A stretch of 64,000 nt of DNA, from contig NZ_CP049871.1 of NCBI RefSeq assembly GCF_011302055.1, forward strand, positions 1,818,501 through 1,882,500. The letters are read 5' to 3'. The notes under the pieces were generated by a model that saw nothing but the letters and a program-made list of their open reading frames with translations, made no database searches and was not told where the DNA came from. The translations under genes were made by a program, and so were the position numbers. Shown piece by piece: positions 44,088 to 53,618 of the stretch (its first letter is position 1; every line of letters begins with the position of its first letter). Source of the stretch: Sphingomonas sinipercae (GTDB taxonomy: Bacteria; Pseudomonadota; Alphaproteobacteria; Sphingomonadales; Sphingomonadaceae).

Positions 44088-44462
44088 CTAGCGGAAGTCG
44101 ACCACCCAGCTGGCGACAATCAATGCGACCGCGCCGATCGACACCGCTGCCGCCAACAATTTGAGGTTCATCGCCTTCGCCGCCATGATGACGTGGGCGC
44201 TGCGCTTTTTCATGACTGCCGCCGCTCGCCGCTCGGCCGCGACAATGACGACGATCGCCAGCATCAGGAAACCGGAAGCAATGCTCCGCGGGACCCAGCC
44301 AGGTTCGATCTTCTGGTACAAGGCGAGGAAGCCGACGCCCAGCGCGACGCAGGCCAGGCTCGTTCGCATCCATCCGGCGAAGGTTCGCTCATTGGCCAGG
44401 ATGGTGCGGTCCTCCGCGAGCTCAGTCCGCGAGGGATTTTCGACTTCATCTTCCCGGTCCAT
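44088..44462 (-). CDS. DUF202 family membrane protein
   Basis: 124 residues. The N-terminus has the family hallmark LAEDRTILANERTFAGWMRTSLA (about 16-38). It is followed by three hydrophobic helices (about 36-50, 60-75, 99-120). DUF202 (YidH-like) proteins are small inner-membrane proteins of unknown function that often accompany transporters. The start at 44462 gives a complete family match. It is divergent from the HTH/DUF5985 cluster with a short shared upstream region of 119 bases. Confidence 0.85.
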   Translation of the reverse strand: MDREDEVENPSRTELAEDRTILANERTFAGWMRTSLACVALGVGFLALYQKIEPGWVPRSIASGFLMLAIVVIVAAERRAAAVMKKRSAHVIMAAKAMNLKLLAAAVSIGAVALIVASWVVDFR

Positions 44463-44581
44463 GTCCTGGATAACGCGTTGCCCGCGGTCCCGTGCCGCTT
44501 TTCGTGGCCAAGCTTCCTTGCGGGCGGTCCATAACCCCGGCTAGAGGGCCTCATGCTCCCAGGACAAGCTGCCGCCCACCC

Positions 44582-44950
44582 GTGACCGCATCGGACCACG
44601 ACCTGCTGGAATTTGCTGCGGCAAGTTTGCCTTCGGTTTGGGCGCTCGAGTTGCTGCTTTTGCTGAAATCGGAAGCGCGGACGTGGGGGACCGATGAATT
44701 GGTGTCGCACCTGCGTGCAAGCGACCTCGTCGTTGCAAATGCGCTCGACGCCCTGGTCGCTGCCGGACTGGTCTCAATGGACCCGAATGGTGCTCGATAT
44801 TTGCCGATCGGCGGCAATGCCGCGAGCAACGTCGACGGCCTCGAAAGCCTCTACCGGGCCCGGCCGAACGCGGTTCGTCGAGCGATAGTCTCGGCGAAGC
44901 GGAGCAATGCGACGGCCTTTGCCGACGCGTTCAAGCTGAAGAAGGACTAG
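44582..44950 (+). CDS. Small predicted winged-helix/HTH protein
   Basis: 122 residues from GTG at 44582, the first start after an unlikely Pro/Arg-rich stretch. The central part (WALELLLLLKSEARTWGTDELVSHL then VVANALDALVAAGLV and a short basic wing) has the spacing of a MarR/ArsR-like winged helix: helix, helix, recognition helix, wing. No cofactor site is visible. It lies 2 bases before the first DUF5985 gene and appears to head that small operon, so it may regulate it. The HTH call is pattern-based and should be treated as tentative. Confidence 0.6.
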   Translation: MTASDHDLLEFAAASLPSVWALELLLLLKSEARTWGTDELVSHLRASDLVVANALDALVAAGLVSMDPNGARYLPIGGNAASNVDGLESLYRARPNAVRRAIVSAKRSNATAFADAFKLKKD

Positions 44951-44952
44951 GC

Positions 44953-45228
44953 ATGGGGGAGCTATTTCCGACTGTCGTCTATTTGCTCTGCCTGCTGACC
45001 AGCGCGGCTTGCGCATGGCTGCTTGGCCGCGGCTATGCGCGAAGCGGGATGCGGCTGCTGCTCTGGAGCTGCATCTGCTTCGTGTTGCTGGCGGCGAATA
45101 ACCTGGTGCTGGTCGTCGACCTGCTGCTGTTGCCGCAACTCGACCTGCGCATTGTCCGCGTGTCATTTGCAGTCGCCGCCGGCGCCGCGCTGATCTGGGG
45201 CTTTGTCTGGGAAAACGCCGATGAATGA
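44953..45228 (+). CDS. DUF5985 family membrane protein, first copy
   Basis: 91 residues with three transmembrane helices (about 5-25, 33-55, 66-84) and short loops. The signature LLLWSCICFVLLAANNLVLVVDLLLLP is typical of DUF5985. The family has no known function. The stop overlaps the start of a second DUF5985 gene by 8 bases (ATGAATGA), so they are translated together and may form a hetero-oligomer in the inner membrane. Confidence 0.8.
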   Translation: MGELFPTVVYLLCLLTSAACAWLLGRGYARSGMRLLLWSCICFVLLAANNLVLVVDLLLLPQLDLRIVRVSFAVAAGAALIWGFVWENADE

Positions 45229-45499
45229 CGTGCTGACGGTGTACCAGTTCCTCGCCGGCGCTGCCGCGTTCGGCTTCCTGATGTGCGGCCTGCTGTTCCT
45301 CCGCTTCTGGCGGCGCACGGGCGATTCGCTGTTCGTCGCCTTCGCTTTGGCCTTCGCACTGCTCGGCACCGGCCAGACGATCCAGGCGCTCGCCAACCTG
45401 CCCACCGAGGAACGCGGCGCGATCTACCTGTTCCGGCTGCTGGCCTTCCTGCTGATCCTGTTCGCGATCTTCAGGAAAAACCGGGCGTCGCGCGCCTGA
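45221..45499 (+). CDS. DUF5985 family membrane protein, second copy
   Basis: 92 residues from ATG at 45221. Three helices (about 5-27, 34-55, 68-84) and the signature LLFLRFWRRTGDSLFVAFALAF resemble the upstream copy, but the sequences have diverged, so this is an old duplication. The C-terminus is basic (FRKNRASRA), placing it in the cytoplasm by the positive-inside rule. It is the last gene of the HTH-DUF5985-DUF5985 cluster and faces typA tail to tail. Confidence 0.8.
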   Translation: MNDVLTVYQFLAGAAAFGFLMCGLLFLRFWRRTGDSLFVAFALAFALLGTGQTIQALANLPTEERGAIYLFRLLAFLLILFAIFRKNRASRA

Positions 45500-45523
45500 C
45501 CTGATCGCCGCCGCGGATGGAGC

Positions 45524-47359
45524 CTAGGCGGCTTCCATCTTCCGGGCGTTGCGCTTGCGTTCGTGCGGGTCGAGGAAGCGCTTGCGGATGCGGATGACCT
45601 TGGGGGTCACCTCGACCAGCTCGTCGTCCTGAATGTAAGCGATTGCCTGCTCCAGAGTCATACGGCGCGGCGGGGTCAGGCGAATGCCTTCGTCCTTGGG
45701 GCCGCTGGCGCGGAAGTTGGTGAGCTGCTTCGACTTTAAGGGGTTGACCTCAAGGTCGTGGATTTTCGCGTTCTCACCGATGACCATGCCTTCGTAAAGG
45801 TCGTCGCCGGGCGAGATGAAGAGGATGCCGCGATCTTCCAGCGCGTTCAGCGCGTAAGCGACCGCCTTGCCCTTTTCCATCGAGATAAGGACGCCGTTCT
45901 GGCGGCCGGTGATCTGGCCTTTGTAGGGACCGTACTTCTCGAACAATCGGTTCATGATGCCGGTGCCGCGCGTGTCGGACAGGAATTCGCCGTGATAGCC
46001 GATCAGCCCGCGCGAGGGCGCGGAGAAGGTTAGGCGCGTCTTGCCGCCGCCGGACGGGCGCATGTCGGTCATCTCCGCCTTGCGCACCGCCATCTTGTCG
46101 ATAACCGTCCCGCTGAATTCGTCGTCGACGTCGATGACGACGGTTTCATAGGGCTCCTCGCGGCCGTTGGGGCCGTCGCGGAACAGCACGCGCGGGCGGC
46201 TGATCGACAATTCGAAGCCTTCGCGGCGGAGGGTCTCGATCACCACGCCAAGCTGCAGCTCACCACGGCCGGCGACTTCGTAGCTGTCGTTGTCCGCCGC
46301 GACCGAGACCCGGATCGCGACATTGCCTTCGGCCTCGCGCTCCAGGCGTTCACGGATGACTCGGCTTTGCACCTTGTCGCCGTCGCGGCCCGCATAGGGA
46401 CTGTCGTTGACCGAAAAGCTCATCGCCAGCGTCGGCGGATCGATCGGGCGGGCGTGCAGCGGCTCGGTCACCGACGGCTCGGCAAAGGTGTTGGACACCG
46501 TCGCCTTGATCAGTCCGGCAATGGCGACGATCTCGCCCGCTTCGGCACTTTCGACCGGCACGCGCTCGAGCCCGCGGAAGGCGAAGACCTTGGTCGCGCG
46601 GCCTTCCTCGACGACGTTGCCGTCGACGTCGATCGCTTTGATCGGCATGTTGGTGGTCAGCGTGCCGCTTTCGATTCGGCCGGTCAGGATACGTCCCAGG
46701 AAGGCATCGCGATCAAGCAACGTCGCGAGCATCTTGAACTCGGCCTTGGGGTCGAGCCCCGGCGCCGGCACGTGGCTGACGATGGTTTCGAACATCGGCG
46801 TCAGGTCGCCGTCACGGACGGTATCTTCCTTGCCCGCATAACCGGCGCGGCCCGAGGCGTAGAGCACGGGGAAGTCGAGCTGCTCGTCGCTCGCCTCGAG
46901 GTTGAGGAACAGCTCGAACACTTCGTCCAGCACTTCGGCCGGGCGCGCGTCGGGGCGGTCGATTTTGTTGACGACGACGATCGGCTTGAGGCCGAGCGCA
47001 AGCGCCTTGCCGGTGACGAATTTGGTCTGCGGCATCGGGCCTTCGGCGGCGTCGACGAGCAGGATGACGCCGTCGACCATGGAAAGGATGCGTTCGACCT
47101 CGGCCCCGAAATCGGCGTGGCCGGGCGTGTCGACGATGTTGATGTGGATGGTCTCGCCACCCGGCGGAGTCCACTCGACCGAGGTGCACTTGGCGAGAAT
47201 GGTGATCCCGCGCTCTTTCTCCAGGTCGTTGGAATCCATCGCCCGCTCTTCGACGCGCTGGTTGTCGCGGAAGGTGCCGGACTGGCGGAAAAGCTGATCG
47301 ACGAGGGTCGTCTTGCCATGATCGACGTGCGCGATAATCGCGACGTTGCGCAGGTTCAT
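45524..47359 (-). CDS. typA: Ribosome-associated GTPase TypA/BipA
   Basis: 611 residues. The P-loop is AHVDHGKTT (about 10-18). Further GTPase motifs are [12 protein letters not shown] (switch I), DTPGHADFG (G3) and [12 protein letters not shown] (G4). EF-G-like domains II, III and V follow, and the C-terminal domain specific to TypA ends [18 protein letters not shown]. It acts on ribosome assembly and translation under stress and cold. The start is the ATG at 47359 (MNLRNVAII); an upstream in-frame extension is not conserved. It is encoded between the DUF5985 cluster and a MarR gene on the same strand. Confidence 0.97.
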   Translation of the reverse strand: MNLRNVAIIAHVDHGKTTLVDQLFRQSGTFRDNQRVEERAMDSNDLEKERGITILAKCTSVEWTPPGGETIHINIVDTPGHADFGAEVERILSMVDGVILLVDAAEGPMPQTKFVTGKALALGLKPIVVVNKIDRPDARPAEVLDEVFELFLNLEASDEQLDFPVLYASGRAGYAGKEDTVRDGDLTPMFETIVSHVPAPGLDPKAEFKMLATLLDRDAFLGRILTGRIESGTLTTNMPIKAIDVDGNVVEEGRATKVFAFRGLERVPVESAEAGEIVAIAGLIKATVSNTFAEPSVTEPLHARPIDPPTLAMSFSVNDSPYAGRDGDKVQSRVIRERLEREAEGNVAIRVSVAADNDSYEVAGRGELQLGVVIETLRREGFELSISRPRVLFRDGPNGREEPYETVVIDVDDEFSGTVIDKMAVRKAEMTDMRPSGGGKTRLTFSAPSRGLIGYHGEFLSDTRGTGIMNRLFEKYGPYKGQITGRQNGVLISMEKGKAVAYALNALEDRGILFISPGDDLYEGMVIGENAKIHDLEVNPLKSKQLTNFRASGPKDEGIRLTPPRRMTLEQAIAYIQDDELVEVTPKVIRIRKRFLDPHERKRNARKMEAA

Positions 47360-47434
47360 TGATTTTTCCTGGAAAAAGTAAGCGGCGCCCCTAGCCCAGA
47401 ATCGCCGATGCTGCAACGCAGCAGGGCGCCCGGG

Positions 47435-47857
47435 CTAGAGCCCGCGTTCGAGGATCTCGATGGCGCGTTCTACGGCGCGGAGTTCGCTTTGGGCGAGGCG
47501 GGCCAGCTTTTCGGTCAGCGCGCCGCTGGGATCGCCGCCTTCGGCAAGCTTGTCGCGGCCGCTGTCCGTCAGCCGCAGCGCCAGGCGGCGACGATGGTCC
47601 GGATCGGGCTGTCGTTCGACCAGGCCGGCGCGCACCATCGTGTCGACCGAGCGGCTTACCGCCGGAGCGCCGCGGCCAAGGGCGTCGGCGACCTCGTTCA
47701 AGGTCGCCGGTTCACGCTCCACGATTGCGTTGAGCAGCTTGCGGCGCGCGGTATCGGCGCGCTCGGCGGGTCCGTCGGGAAGCCAGCGCTGCGCCGCCCG
47801 AGCGAAGCGGGACGCCAGCGCGGCGGGCGAGTGCGGGTTCAAGAACACTTGCTGCAT
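47435..47857 (-). CDS. MarR family transcriptional regulator
   Basis: 140 residues from ATG at 47857. The winged helix is LLNAIVEREPATLNEVADALGR, then recognition helix APAVSRSVDTMVRAGLV and wing QPDPDHRRRLALRLTDSG. Flanking helices would make the usual MarR dimer. An upstream ATG at 47902 (15 residues earlier, with weak AAAGG) is an alternative, but a TTGACA and a 9-base palindrome lie between or over the starts, which favours the shorter form. It is divergent from an MFS transporter, the standard layout for a regulator and its efflux pump. Confidence 0.8.
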   Translation of the reverse strand: MQQVFLNPHSPAALASRFARAAQRWLPDGPAERADTARRKLLNAIVEREPATLNEVADALGRGAPAVSRSVDTMVRAGLVERQPDPDHRRRLALRLTDSGRDKLAEGGDPSGALTEKLARLAQSELRAVERAIEILERGL

Positions 47858-47867
47858 CGCAAGTGTT
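47844..47867. promoter_or_regulatory. Candidate MarR operator palindrome
   Basis: AACACTTGC (47844-47852), TGCATC, GCAAGTGTT (47859-47867): nine perfect pairs around six bases. It covers the preferred marR start codon and lies about 22 bases downstream of a leftward TTGACA (47895-47890). Typical of an autorepressor site. Confidence 0.6.
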
Positions 47868-47961
47868 TGAACATCAGCACAGTTGCTTGTGTCAAGTTGC
47901 ATTCGCCTTTGCGACGCAAAACCGGATTGCGTCGCCGCTTCGCTCCCCGCATTGACGAGGC

Positions 47962-49152
47962 GTGCAGCCACGACCGCGCCCGCCCCTGCCCCGTACCGTG
48001 TGGGTACTCGGCTTCGTAAGCCTGCTGACCGACCTTTCGAGCGAAATCTACCATTCGCTGCTGCCGGTGTTCGTCACTGTGACGCTTGGGCTGCCGGCGG
48101 CGGCGCTCGGCGCCATCGACGGCGTTGCCGAAGCGACCGCGTCGTTCGGCAAACTCGCTTCGGGCCGGCTTTCCGACCGAAGCCGCCGCCGTAAGCCGTG
48201 GATCCTCGCCGGCTACGGCCTTGCCGCTTTGTCCAAGCCCCTGTTCGCAATTGCGGCCAGCGGGGCCGCGGTGATGATCGCCCGCTTTTCGGACCGCGTC
48301 GGCAAGGGCATCCGCGGCTCCCCGCGCGATGCGATGATCGCCGACGAGACGCCGCCGGAAATCCGCGGCCGCGCCTTTGGCTTGCGGCAGGCGCTGGACA
48401 CCGTCGGCGCCGTGATTGCACCGCTGGCCGCAATCGCGCTGATGTTCCTGCTGGCCGGCAACATCCGGCTGGTCTTCTGGATCGCGGCGATTCCGGCTGC
48501 CGCTTCGGTCCTGCTGATCGTGATTGCCTTGCGCGAGCCCGAGCACCGGTCCGCAAGCGGCGGCGCAAAAAGCTTCTTCGGCGGCTTCCGCGAGCTTCGG
48601 CCCGCGACCGTGCGGCTGCTCGCCATCGGCTTCCTGTTCATGCTCGCCCGCTTTTCCGAGAGCTTCCTGATCCTTCGCGGGATGGAGCTGGGGTTGTCGG
48701 CCGCACTCTCGCCGCTTGCGCTGGTCGGGTTCAACGTCGGTTTCCTGGCGCTTGCCTATCCTGCCGGCGCGCTTAGCGACCATTGGTCGCCGCGCGGGAT
48801 TTTGCTCGCCGGGATCGGCCTGCTGGTCGCCGGCAATCTGGTGCTGGCCGGCGACTGGGGCCTGGCCGGGCTGGGTGTCGGCGTCCTGCTGTGGGGCGCG
48901 CACATGGCTTTGACCCAAGGCATTTTCGCGCGGATGATCGCCGACAGCGCGCCGGAACACTTAAGGGGCACCAGCTTCGGCGCCTTCTACTTCGTCACCG
49001 GAGTCGCGACCCTGCTCGCAAGCGTCGGCGCCGGGCTCTTGTGGGACCGCGAAGGCGCCGCGACGACGTTCATCGTCAGCGCCATTCTCGCCGCAATTGC
49101 CGGCGCGATGCTTAGCGTTCTTCCCACTCCGTCTGGCCGCCCTGCCCGATAA
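47962..49152 (+). CDS. MFS transporter
   Basis: 396 residues with about twelve transmembrane helices. The loop 2-3 signature reads GRLSDRSRRRKPW, a variant of the MFS motif A. The segment RFSDRVGKGIRGSPRDAMIADE, rich in charges inside the membrane region, is characteristic of a proteobacterial MFS group annotated only as putative transporters. The start is GTG at 47962. It is divergent from the MarR gene, so control by that repressor is likely. Its 3' end overlaps the convergent cytochrome b561 gene by 41 bases. Substrate unknown. Confidence 0.88.
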   Translation: MQPRPRPPLPRTVWVLGFVSLLTDLSSEIYHSLLPVFVTVTLGLPAAALGAIDGVAEATASFGKLASGRLSDRSRRRKPWILAGYGLAALSKPLFAIAASGAAVMIARFSDRVGKGIRGSPRDAMIADETPPEIRGRAFGLRQALDTVGAVIAPLAAIALMFLLAGNIRLVFWIAAIPAAASVLLIVIALREPEHRSASGGAKSFFGGFRELRPATVRLLAIGFLFMLARFSESFLILRGMELGLSAALSPLALVGFNVGFLALAYPAGALSDHWSPRGILLAGIGLLVAGNLVLAGDWGLAGLGVGVLLWGAHMALTQGIFARMIADSAPEHLRGTSFGAFYFVTGVATLLASVGAGLLWDREGAATTFIVSAILAAIAGAMLSVLPTPSGRPAR

Positions 49153-49741
49153 CCACCGGTTCGTGGTGCGGCGGCTGGAACGGCGGCATCCGCCCGGCCG
49201 AGGCGGCCTTGTCGATGAACTGGTGCTTCATCGCCGCGAGGAAGTGGATGACAATCAGTGCGATGAGCGCGAAGGCGGCCAGCTCGTGCGCCTCGCCGGC
49301 CAGTTCGCCAATCGACTTCGGCACGCCCGGCAGCACCGGCAGCGGCACTCCGCCGATCAGCGGCGTGGTCGGCCCGGTCGCGCGCGCCGACACCGCGATC
49401 AACCCACCGACGGGAAGCGCCAGCAGCAGGATGTAGAACAAGCGATGGTTCCACACCGCCGCGAACCGCTCCCACCGTGACAAGTCGTCGGGGAGCGGGG
49501 GCGGCGGGTTACTGATCCGGTAGGTCAGCCGCGCCAGCGTGAGCAGCAGGATCACCGCGCCCGTGGTCTTGTGCCACGTAAACAGGTTGCCGCGCGCCGC
49601 GCCCTCGGCGGCGCCGAAGCTGAACCCAAGCCAGATCTGGAGCAGGACGAGCACCACCGTCACCCAGTGGAAGGCGACGGCCACGTTCGAATAGCGCCGC
49701 ACGGGCACCGCATGAGGGGCGGTATCGGTCATCCTGTCCAT
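49112..49741 (-). CDS. Cytochrome b561-family membrane protein
   Basis: 209 residues, four transmembrane helices. Candidate heme histidines are in VAFHWVTV (helix 1), FTWHKTTGAV (helix 2), and AHELAAFALIALIVIHFLAA (helix 4, two His). The spacing fits a di-heme b561/Ni-Fe hydrogenase b-type fold. It shuttles electrons across or within the inner membrane, often quinol-linked. The Pro-rich loop NPPPPLPDDLSRWERF is typical of bacterial b561. An in-frame ATG three codons in (MTDTAPHAV) is an equally good start. A one-mismatch EcfG-like motif lies upstream (49771-49796). Confidence 0.88.
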   Translation of the reverse strand: MDRMTDTAPHAVPVRRYSNVAVAFHWVTVVLVLLQIWLGFSFGAAEGAARGNLFTWHKTTGAVILLLTLARLTYRISNPPPPLPDDLSRWERFAAVWNHRLFYILLLALPVGGLIAVSARATGPTTPLIGGVPLPVLPGVPKSIGELAGEAHELAAFALIALIVIHFLAAMKHQFIDKAASAGRMPPFQPPHHEPVVIGQGGQTEWEER

Positions 49742-49804
49742 CGCGTGATCTCCTGCCGATGCAGGCGATGAACGTCGCGCCGCCGCGAAAGGTTCGCGCC
49801 CGCC

Positions 49805-51868
49805 CTAGCCGCGGGTAAACTTCGATCCGTCGGCTGCCTTGTCGAGCAGCAGTTTCGAGAAGCTGAAGTCCGGCTTCATTCGCTCTTCCTGGCGCTTCAA
49901 ACCATCGACGATCTTGGTCAGCCCCTCCGCGTCGGCCCAGTGCATCGGTCCGCCGCGATAGACCGGCCAGCCGTAACCATAGACCCACACCACATCGATG
50001 TCGGACGCGCGCTGGGCCATGCCTTCCTCCAGGATCTTCGCGCCTTCGTTGACCATCGGGTAGAGCGTGCGCTCGACGATTTCCTGGTCGGTGATCTCGC
50101 GGCGCTCGACGCCCTTTTCAGCGGCGAACTTCTCGATGATCTCCTGCACCACCGGCGACGGGCTCGGACGGCGCTTCTCGTCATAGTCGTAGAAACCGGC
50201 ACCCTTTTTCTGGCCCCAACGCTCGATCGAGCAGAGCGCGTCGCGCAGGCTTTCGATGCGGTTGGGGTCGCGATGCCAGCCGATGTCCACGCCGGCGAGG
50301 TCGGCCATCTGGAACGGGCCCATCGGCATCCCGAACTCGACGTGCACCCGGTCAACCTGTTCGGGCGTCGCACCTTCAAGCAGCAGCTTCATCGCTTCCA
50401 CCTGGCGCGGCATCAGCATCCGGTTGCCGATGAAACCGTGACAGACTCCGGCGACGACCGCGACCTTCTTGATCCGCTTGGCCAGTTGCATCGCGGTCAG
50501 CAGCACATCTGGCGCGGTCTTTGCGCCGCGCACGACTTCCAGCAGCTTCATCACGTTGGCCGGGGAGAAGAAGTGGAGGCCCACGACGTCCTGCGGGCGC
50601 GAGGTAGAGGCGGCGATCTCATCGATGTTGAGATAGCTGGTGTTGGACGCGAGGATGGCGCCTGGCTTGGCGATCTTGTCGAGGCGGCCGAACACCTCCT
50701 TCTTAACGTCCATATTCTCATAAACTGCCTCGATGATGAGGTCGCATTCGGCAAGCGCATCGAAATCGAGCGTCGGGTTGAGCAGACCCATCGCCCTTTC
50801 GACCTGTTCGGGCGTGAACCGGCCCCTCGCAGCGCTCGATTCGTAATTCTTGCGCATCACGCCGGCGCCGCGGTCGAGCGCTTCCTGTCCCATTTCGACG
50901 ATGGTCACGGGGATTCCGGCGGAAAGGAAATTCATCGAGATTCCGCCGCCCATCGTCCCGGCGCCGATTACGCCGACGCGCTTGATGTCGCGCGGCCGGG
51001 TGTCCTCAGGGATATCGTCGATCTTCGCCGCTTTGCGCTCCGCGAAGAAGAAATATTGCTGGGCCTTGGCCTGCCCGCCGCTCATCAGCTCCATGAACAG
51101 CTTGCGTTCGTCGAGCACACCCTCGGCATAAGGCTTTTGCGTCGCGATCCGCACCGCTTCGATGTTCTTCATCGGCGCGTCGAAGCCGCGGAACTTGCGG
51201 CCGTTGGCCTTGAGGAACTCGTCGAACACCGAGGGGTCGATATTCTCGACCCGATCCTGCCGCTCCGAGGCCTTGCGGATCGGTCGGACGCCTTTCACTT
51301 CTTCCGCGTAAGCGACGGCATGCTGGATCAGATCGCCTTCGACCAGCCGGTCGACCAACCCGCATTCCTGCGCTTCCCTGGCACCGATCGGCGCTCCGGT
51401 GGCGCACATCCGCAGCGCCTTTTCGACGCCGGCGACGCGGGGCAGCCGCTGCGTCCCGCCAGCGCCCGGAAGCAGGCCGAGCTTGACCTCCGGCGTGCCA
51501 AGCTTCGCCGTCGGGTCGGCAACCCGGTAATGGCAGCTCAGCGCAACCTCGAGCCCGCCGCCGAGCGCCGTCCCGTGGATCGCCGCGACCACCGGCTTGG
51601 TGCAAGCTTCGATCTGGTCGACGACCTGCGGCAGCATCGGCTGCTGGAATGCCTTGGGCGTGCCGAATTCGGCGACGTCGGCGCCGGCGAAAAATGTCTG
51701 GCCTTCGCAGGCGATCACGACGGCATTGACGCCATCGTCCGCCTCCGCCTGCTCGATCGCCGCCACCAATCCCTCCCGCACCGCCGCGGAAAGTGCGTTC
51801 ACCGGCGGGTTGTTCGACAGGATGATCAGCACGTCGCCATGCTTGCGGGTCGAAATCGGGTTGGTCAT
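49805..51868 (-). CDS. Bifunctional enoyl-CoA hydratase / 3-hydroxyacyl-CoA dehydrogenase
   Basis: 687 residues of the FadJ/MFP type. The N-terminal crotonase domain has the oxyanion-hole segments [11 protein letters not shown] and [15 protein letters not shown] and the catalytic Glu region [15 protein letters not shown]. The NAD-binding dehydrogenase domain begins [15 protein letters not shown] (about 299-313) with catalytic His in [15 protein letters not shown]. The C-terminal 3HCDH domain ends FTRG. It carries out two successive steps of fatty-acid beta-oxidation. No thiolase gene is adjacent; an SDR lies 12 bases upstream on the same strand and is probably co-transcribed. Confidence 0.95.
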   Translation of the reverse strand: MTNPISTRKHGDVLIILSNNPPVNALSAAVREGLVAAIEQAEADDGVNAVVIACEGQTFFAGADVAEFGTPKAFQQPMLPQVVDQIEACTKPVVAAIHGTALGGGLEVALSCHYRVADPTAKLGTPEVKLGLLPGAGGTQRLPRVAGVEKALRMCATGAPIGAREAQECGLVDRLVEGDLIQHAVAYAEEVKGVRPIRKASERQDRVENIDPSVFDEFLKANGRKFRGFDAPMKNIEAVRIATQKPYAEGVLDERKLFMELMSGGQAKAQQYFFFAERKAAKIDDIPEDTRPRDIKRVGVIGAGTMGGGISMNFLSAGIPVTIVEMGQEALDRGAGVMRKNYESSAARGRFTPEQVERAMGLLNPTLDFDALAECDLIIEAVYENMDVKKEVFGRLDKIAKPGAILASNTSYLNIDEIAASTSRPQDVVGLHFFSPANVMKLLEVVRGAKTAPDVLLTAMQLAKRIKKVAVVAGVCHGFIGNRMLMPRQVEAMKLLLEGATPEQVDRVHVEFGMPMGPFQMADLAGVDIGWHRDPNRIESLRDALCSIERWGQKKGAGFYDYDEKRRPSPSPVVQEIIEKFAAEKGVERREITDQEIVERTLYPMVNEGAKILEEGMAQRASDIDVVWVYGYGWPVYRGGPMHWADAEGLTKIVDGLKRQEERMKPDFSFSKLLLDKAADGSKFTRG

Positions 51869-51880
51869 CGGTCCTCCGTG

Positions 51881-52639
51881 TCAGGCCGAGGTTCGGCCGT
51901 AATCCTGGATTGAAAAGGGGTGCGAGGCGGAAAGTCCGCCGTCGACGGCGATCGCCTGCCCATTGACGTAACTGGCTGCGTCGGACGCCAGGAACAGCGC
52001 GACCGCGGCGATTTCGTCGGGCTGGCCGCCGCGCTTCATCGGGTTGAGGCGGCCGATTTTGCTTTCTCGTCCGGTCGAGCGCGCCCATTCGTACATCGGC
52101 GCGGTCATGCCGGTTTCGATCAGGCCGGGGCAGATGGCGTTTACCCGGACGTTGGCGCCGGCAAGCTGGGTCGCGGCGACTTTCACGAGACTGATCAGCC
52201 CAGCCTTTGAAGCGGAGTAAGCGGCCCCGCCCGCCCCCGCGCGAAGGCCGGCGACGGAAGCGGTGCAGACGATCGACCCGCCGCCGCGCGCCTTCATGTG
52301 CGGCGCGGCATATTTGATCGCCAGGAACGGCCCGATCAGGTTGACGCGCAGGATTTCCTGCCAGTCGTCCGCCGATTGTTCGAAAATGCCCGCCATGCCC
52401 CCGGAAATGCCGGCGTTGGCGAAGACGATGTCGATCCCGCCATGTTCGGCGAGGGCGCGCTCGACCAGCGCTTCGACCTCGCTTTCAGACCCGGCATCGA
52501 CAATGCTGACGCCATCAGCCTCCATCGCGTCGGTGGCGACGACAATCGCCCCCTCGCGGCGAAACAGCTCGGCCGCGGCCTTGCCAATGCCGGAGGCGGC
52601 ACCGGTGACGATTGCGACTTTATTGTCGAGCAGGCCCAA
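51881..52639 (-). CDS. SDR family oxidoreductase
   Basis: 252 residues of the classical short-chain dehydrogenase family. Cofactor binding is at [16 protein letters not shown] (about 11-26) and NAG in [12 protein letters not shown]. The catalytic Ser is in [11 protein letters not shown] and the Tyr-x-x-x-Lys in [10 protein letters not shown]. The ending [16 protein letters not shown] is family-like. Asp/Glu after the second strand ([10 protein letters not shown]) suggests NAD rather than NADP. Its position 12 bases upstream of the beta-oxidation fusion gene suggests a role in hydroxyacyl or alcohol oxidation in the same pathway. Confidence 0.92.
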   Translation of the reverse strand: MGLLDNKVAIVTGAASGIGKAAAELFRREGAIVVATDAMEADGVSIVDAGSESEVEALVERALAEHGGIDIVFANAGISGGMAGIFEQSADDWQEILRVNLIGPFLAIKYAAPHMKARGGGSIVCTASVAGLRAGAGGAAYSASKAGLISLVKVAATQLAGANVRVNAICPGLIETGMTAPMYEWARSTGRESKIGRLNPMKRGGQPDEIAAVALFLASDAASYVNGQAIAVDGGLSASHPFSIQDYGRTSA

Positions 52640-52696
52640 GCTTCACCTCGCGAGTGACCCGGGCCTAAAGCACGGCGCGCGCTTGCGGAAGCCTCG

Positions 52697-53503
52697 TCAG
52701 GCGTCGATCAGGAAACGACGCTCGCGCCGGACCGGAAGGTTCAGCTCCCGCTGCACCGGCTCCGGATCGACCTCGTCCATCCGCCGCCAGCCGTCCCGGC
52801 CCAGCCGTTCGAGCGGTCGGAACGTGGTCTTGTAGGCCATTCGCTGCGAGCCTTCGACCCAATAGCCGAGGTAGACATAGGGCAGGCCCGCGCGGGCGGC
52901 GCGGATGATGTGGTCGAGGATGATGAAGGTGCCCAGCCCCTTGCGCGCGTCCGGGCCGACATCGAAGAAGCTGTAGATCATCGACAGGCCGTCCGCCTGA
53001 TGGTCCGACAGGCAGGCGCCGACCAGCTTGCCGGGGACGCCATCGACCGACGGCTCGCGATATTCGATGACGAAGGTCCGCACCGGCGTCTGCTCGATCA
53101 TGTCGGCGAAGTCGCCTTCGTCCATGTCGGCCATGCCGCCGCCCGGATGGCGGACCGCCAGATACTTCCGAAGCAGCGCATATTGCTCTTCCGTGGTCCA
53201 CGGCTTGCAGGCGCTGACTTCCAGGTCGCCATGCTTGCGAAGCAACTTGCGGTGGGTCGCCGACGCCTCGAACTCAGACGCCAAGACCCGGACGGAGACG
53301 CAGGCGCTGCAATCGATGCAGCTTGGGCGGTAGGCGACGGACTGGCTACGGCGAAAGCCGATCCGTCCAAGCGCCTCGTTCAGCTCGGCAGCGCTTCGGC
53401 CCGAAAGCTCCGTGAACACCTTCCGCTCCACCTTGCCCGGAAGGTACGGGCACGGCGACGGATTGGTGACAAAGAATTTCGGAAATCGAAAAGGTGCGCT
53501 CAC
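52697..53503 (-). CDS. bpt: Aspartate/glutamate leucyltransferase (N-end rule, Bpt)
   Basis: 268 residues. The N-terminal domain begins [19 protein letters not shown] and carries [13 protein letters not shown], the cysteine-rich motif of the ATE1/Bpt family. The C-terminal GNAT-like domain includes [22 protein letters not shown] and the conserved [17 protein letters not shown]. It transfers Leu to proteins starting with Asp or Glu, marking them for ClpS/ClpAP degradation. Proteobacterial members of this length are Bpt rather than arginyltransferase. Monocistronic, divergent from nothing nearby; the threonine ammonia-lyase gene follows upstream on the same strand. Confidence 0.92.
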   Translation of the reverse strand: MSAPFRFPKFFVTNPSPCPYLPGKVERKVFTELSGRSAAELNEALGRIGFRRSQSVAYRPSCIDCSACVSVRVLASEFEASATHRKLLRKHGDLEVSACKPWTTEEQYALLRKYLAVRHPGGGMADMDEGDFADMIEQTPVRTFVIEYREPSVDGVPGKLVGACLSDHQADGLSMIYSFFDVGPDARKGLGTFIILDHIIRAARAGLPYVYLGYWVEGSQRMAYKTTFRPLERLGRDGWRRMDEVDPEPVQRELNLPVRRERRFLIDA

Positions 53504-53618
53504 CTGCCCTCACTCGTGGTTACGAAGACCTTTATGCTGCTGGTAAACGCCGATGAAAAGACTTGGTCGCGCCAAACCACACGGACTTGCGACGAGTGTC
53601 CTCGAACGGGACAGCCAA

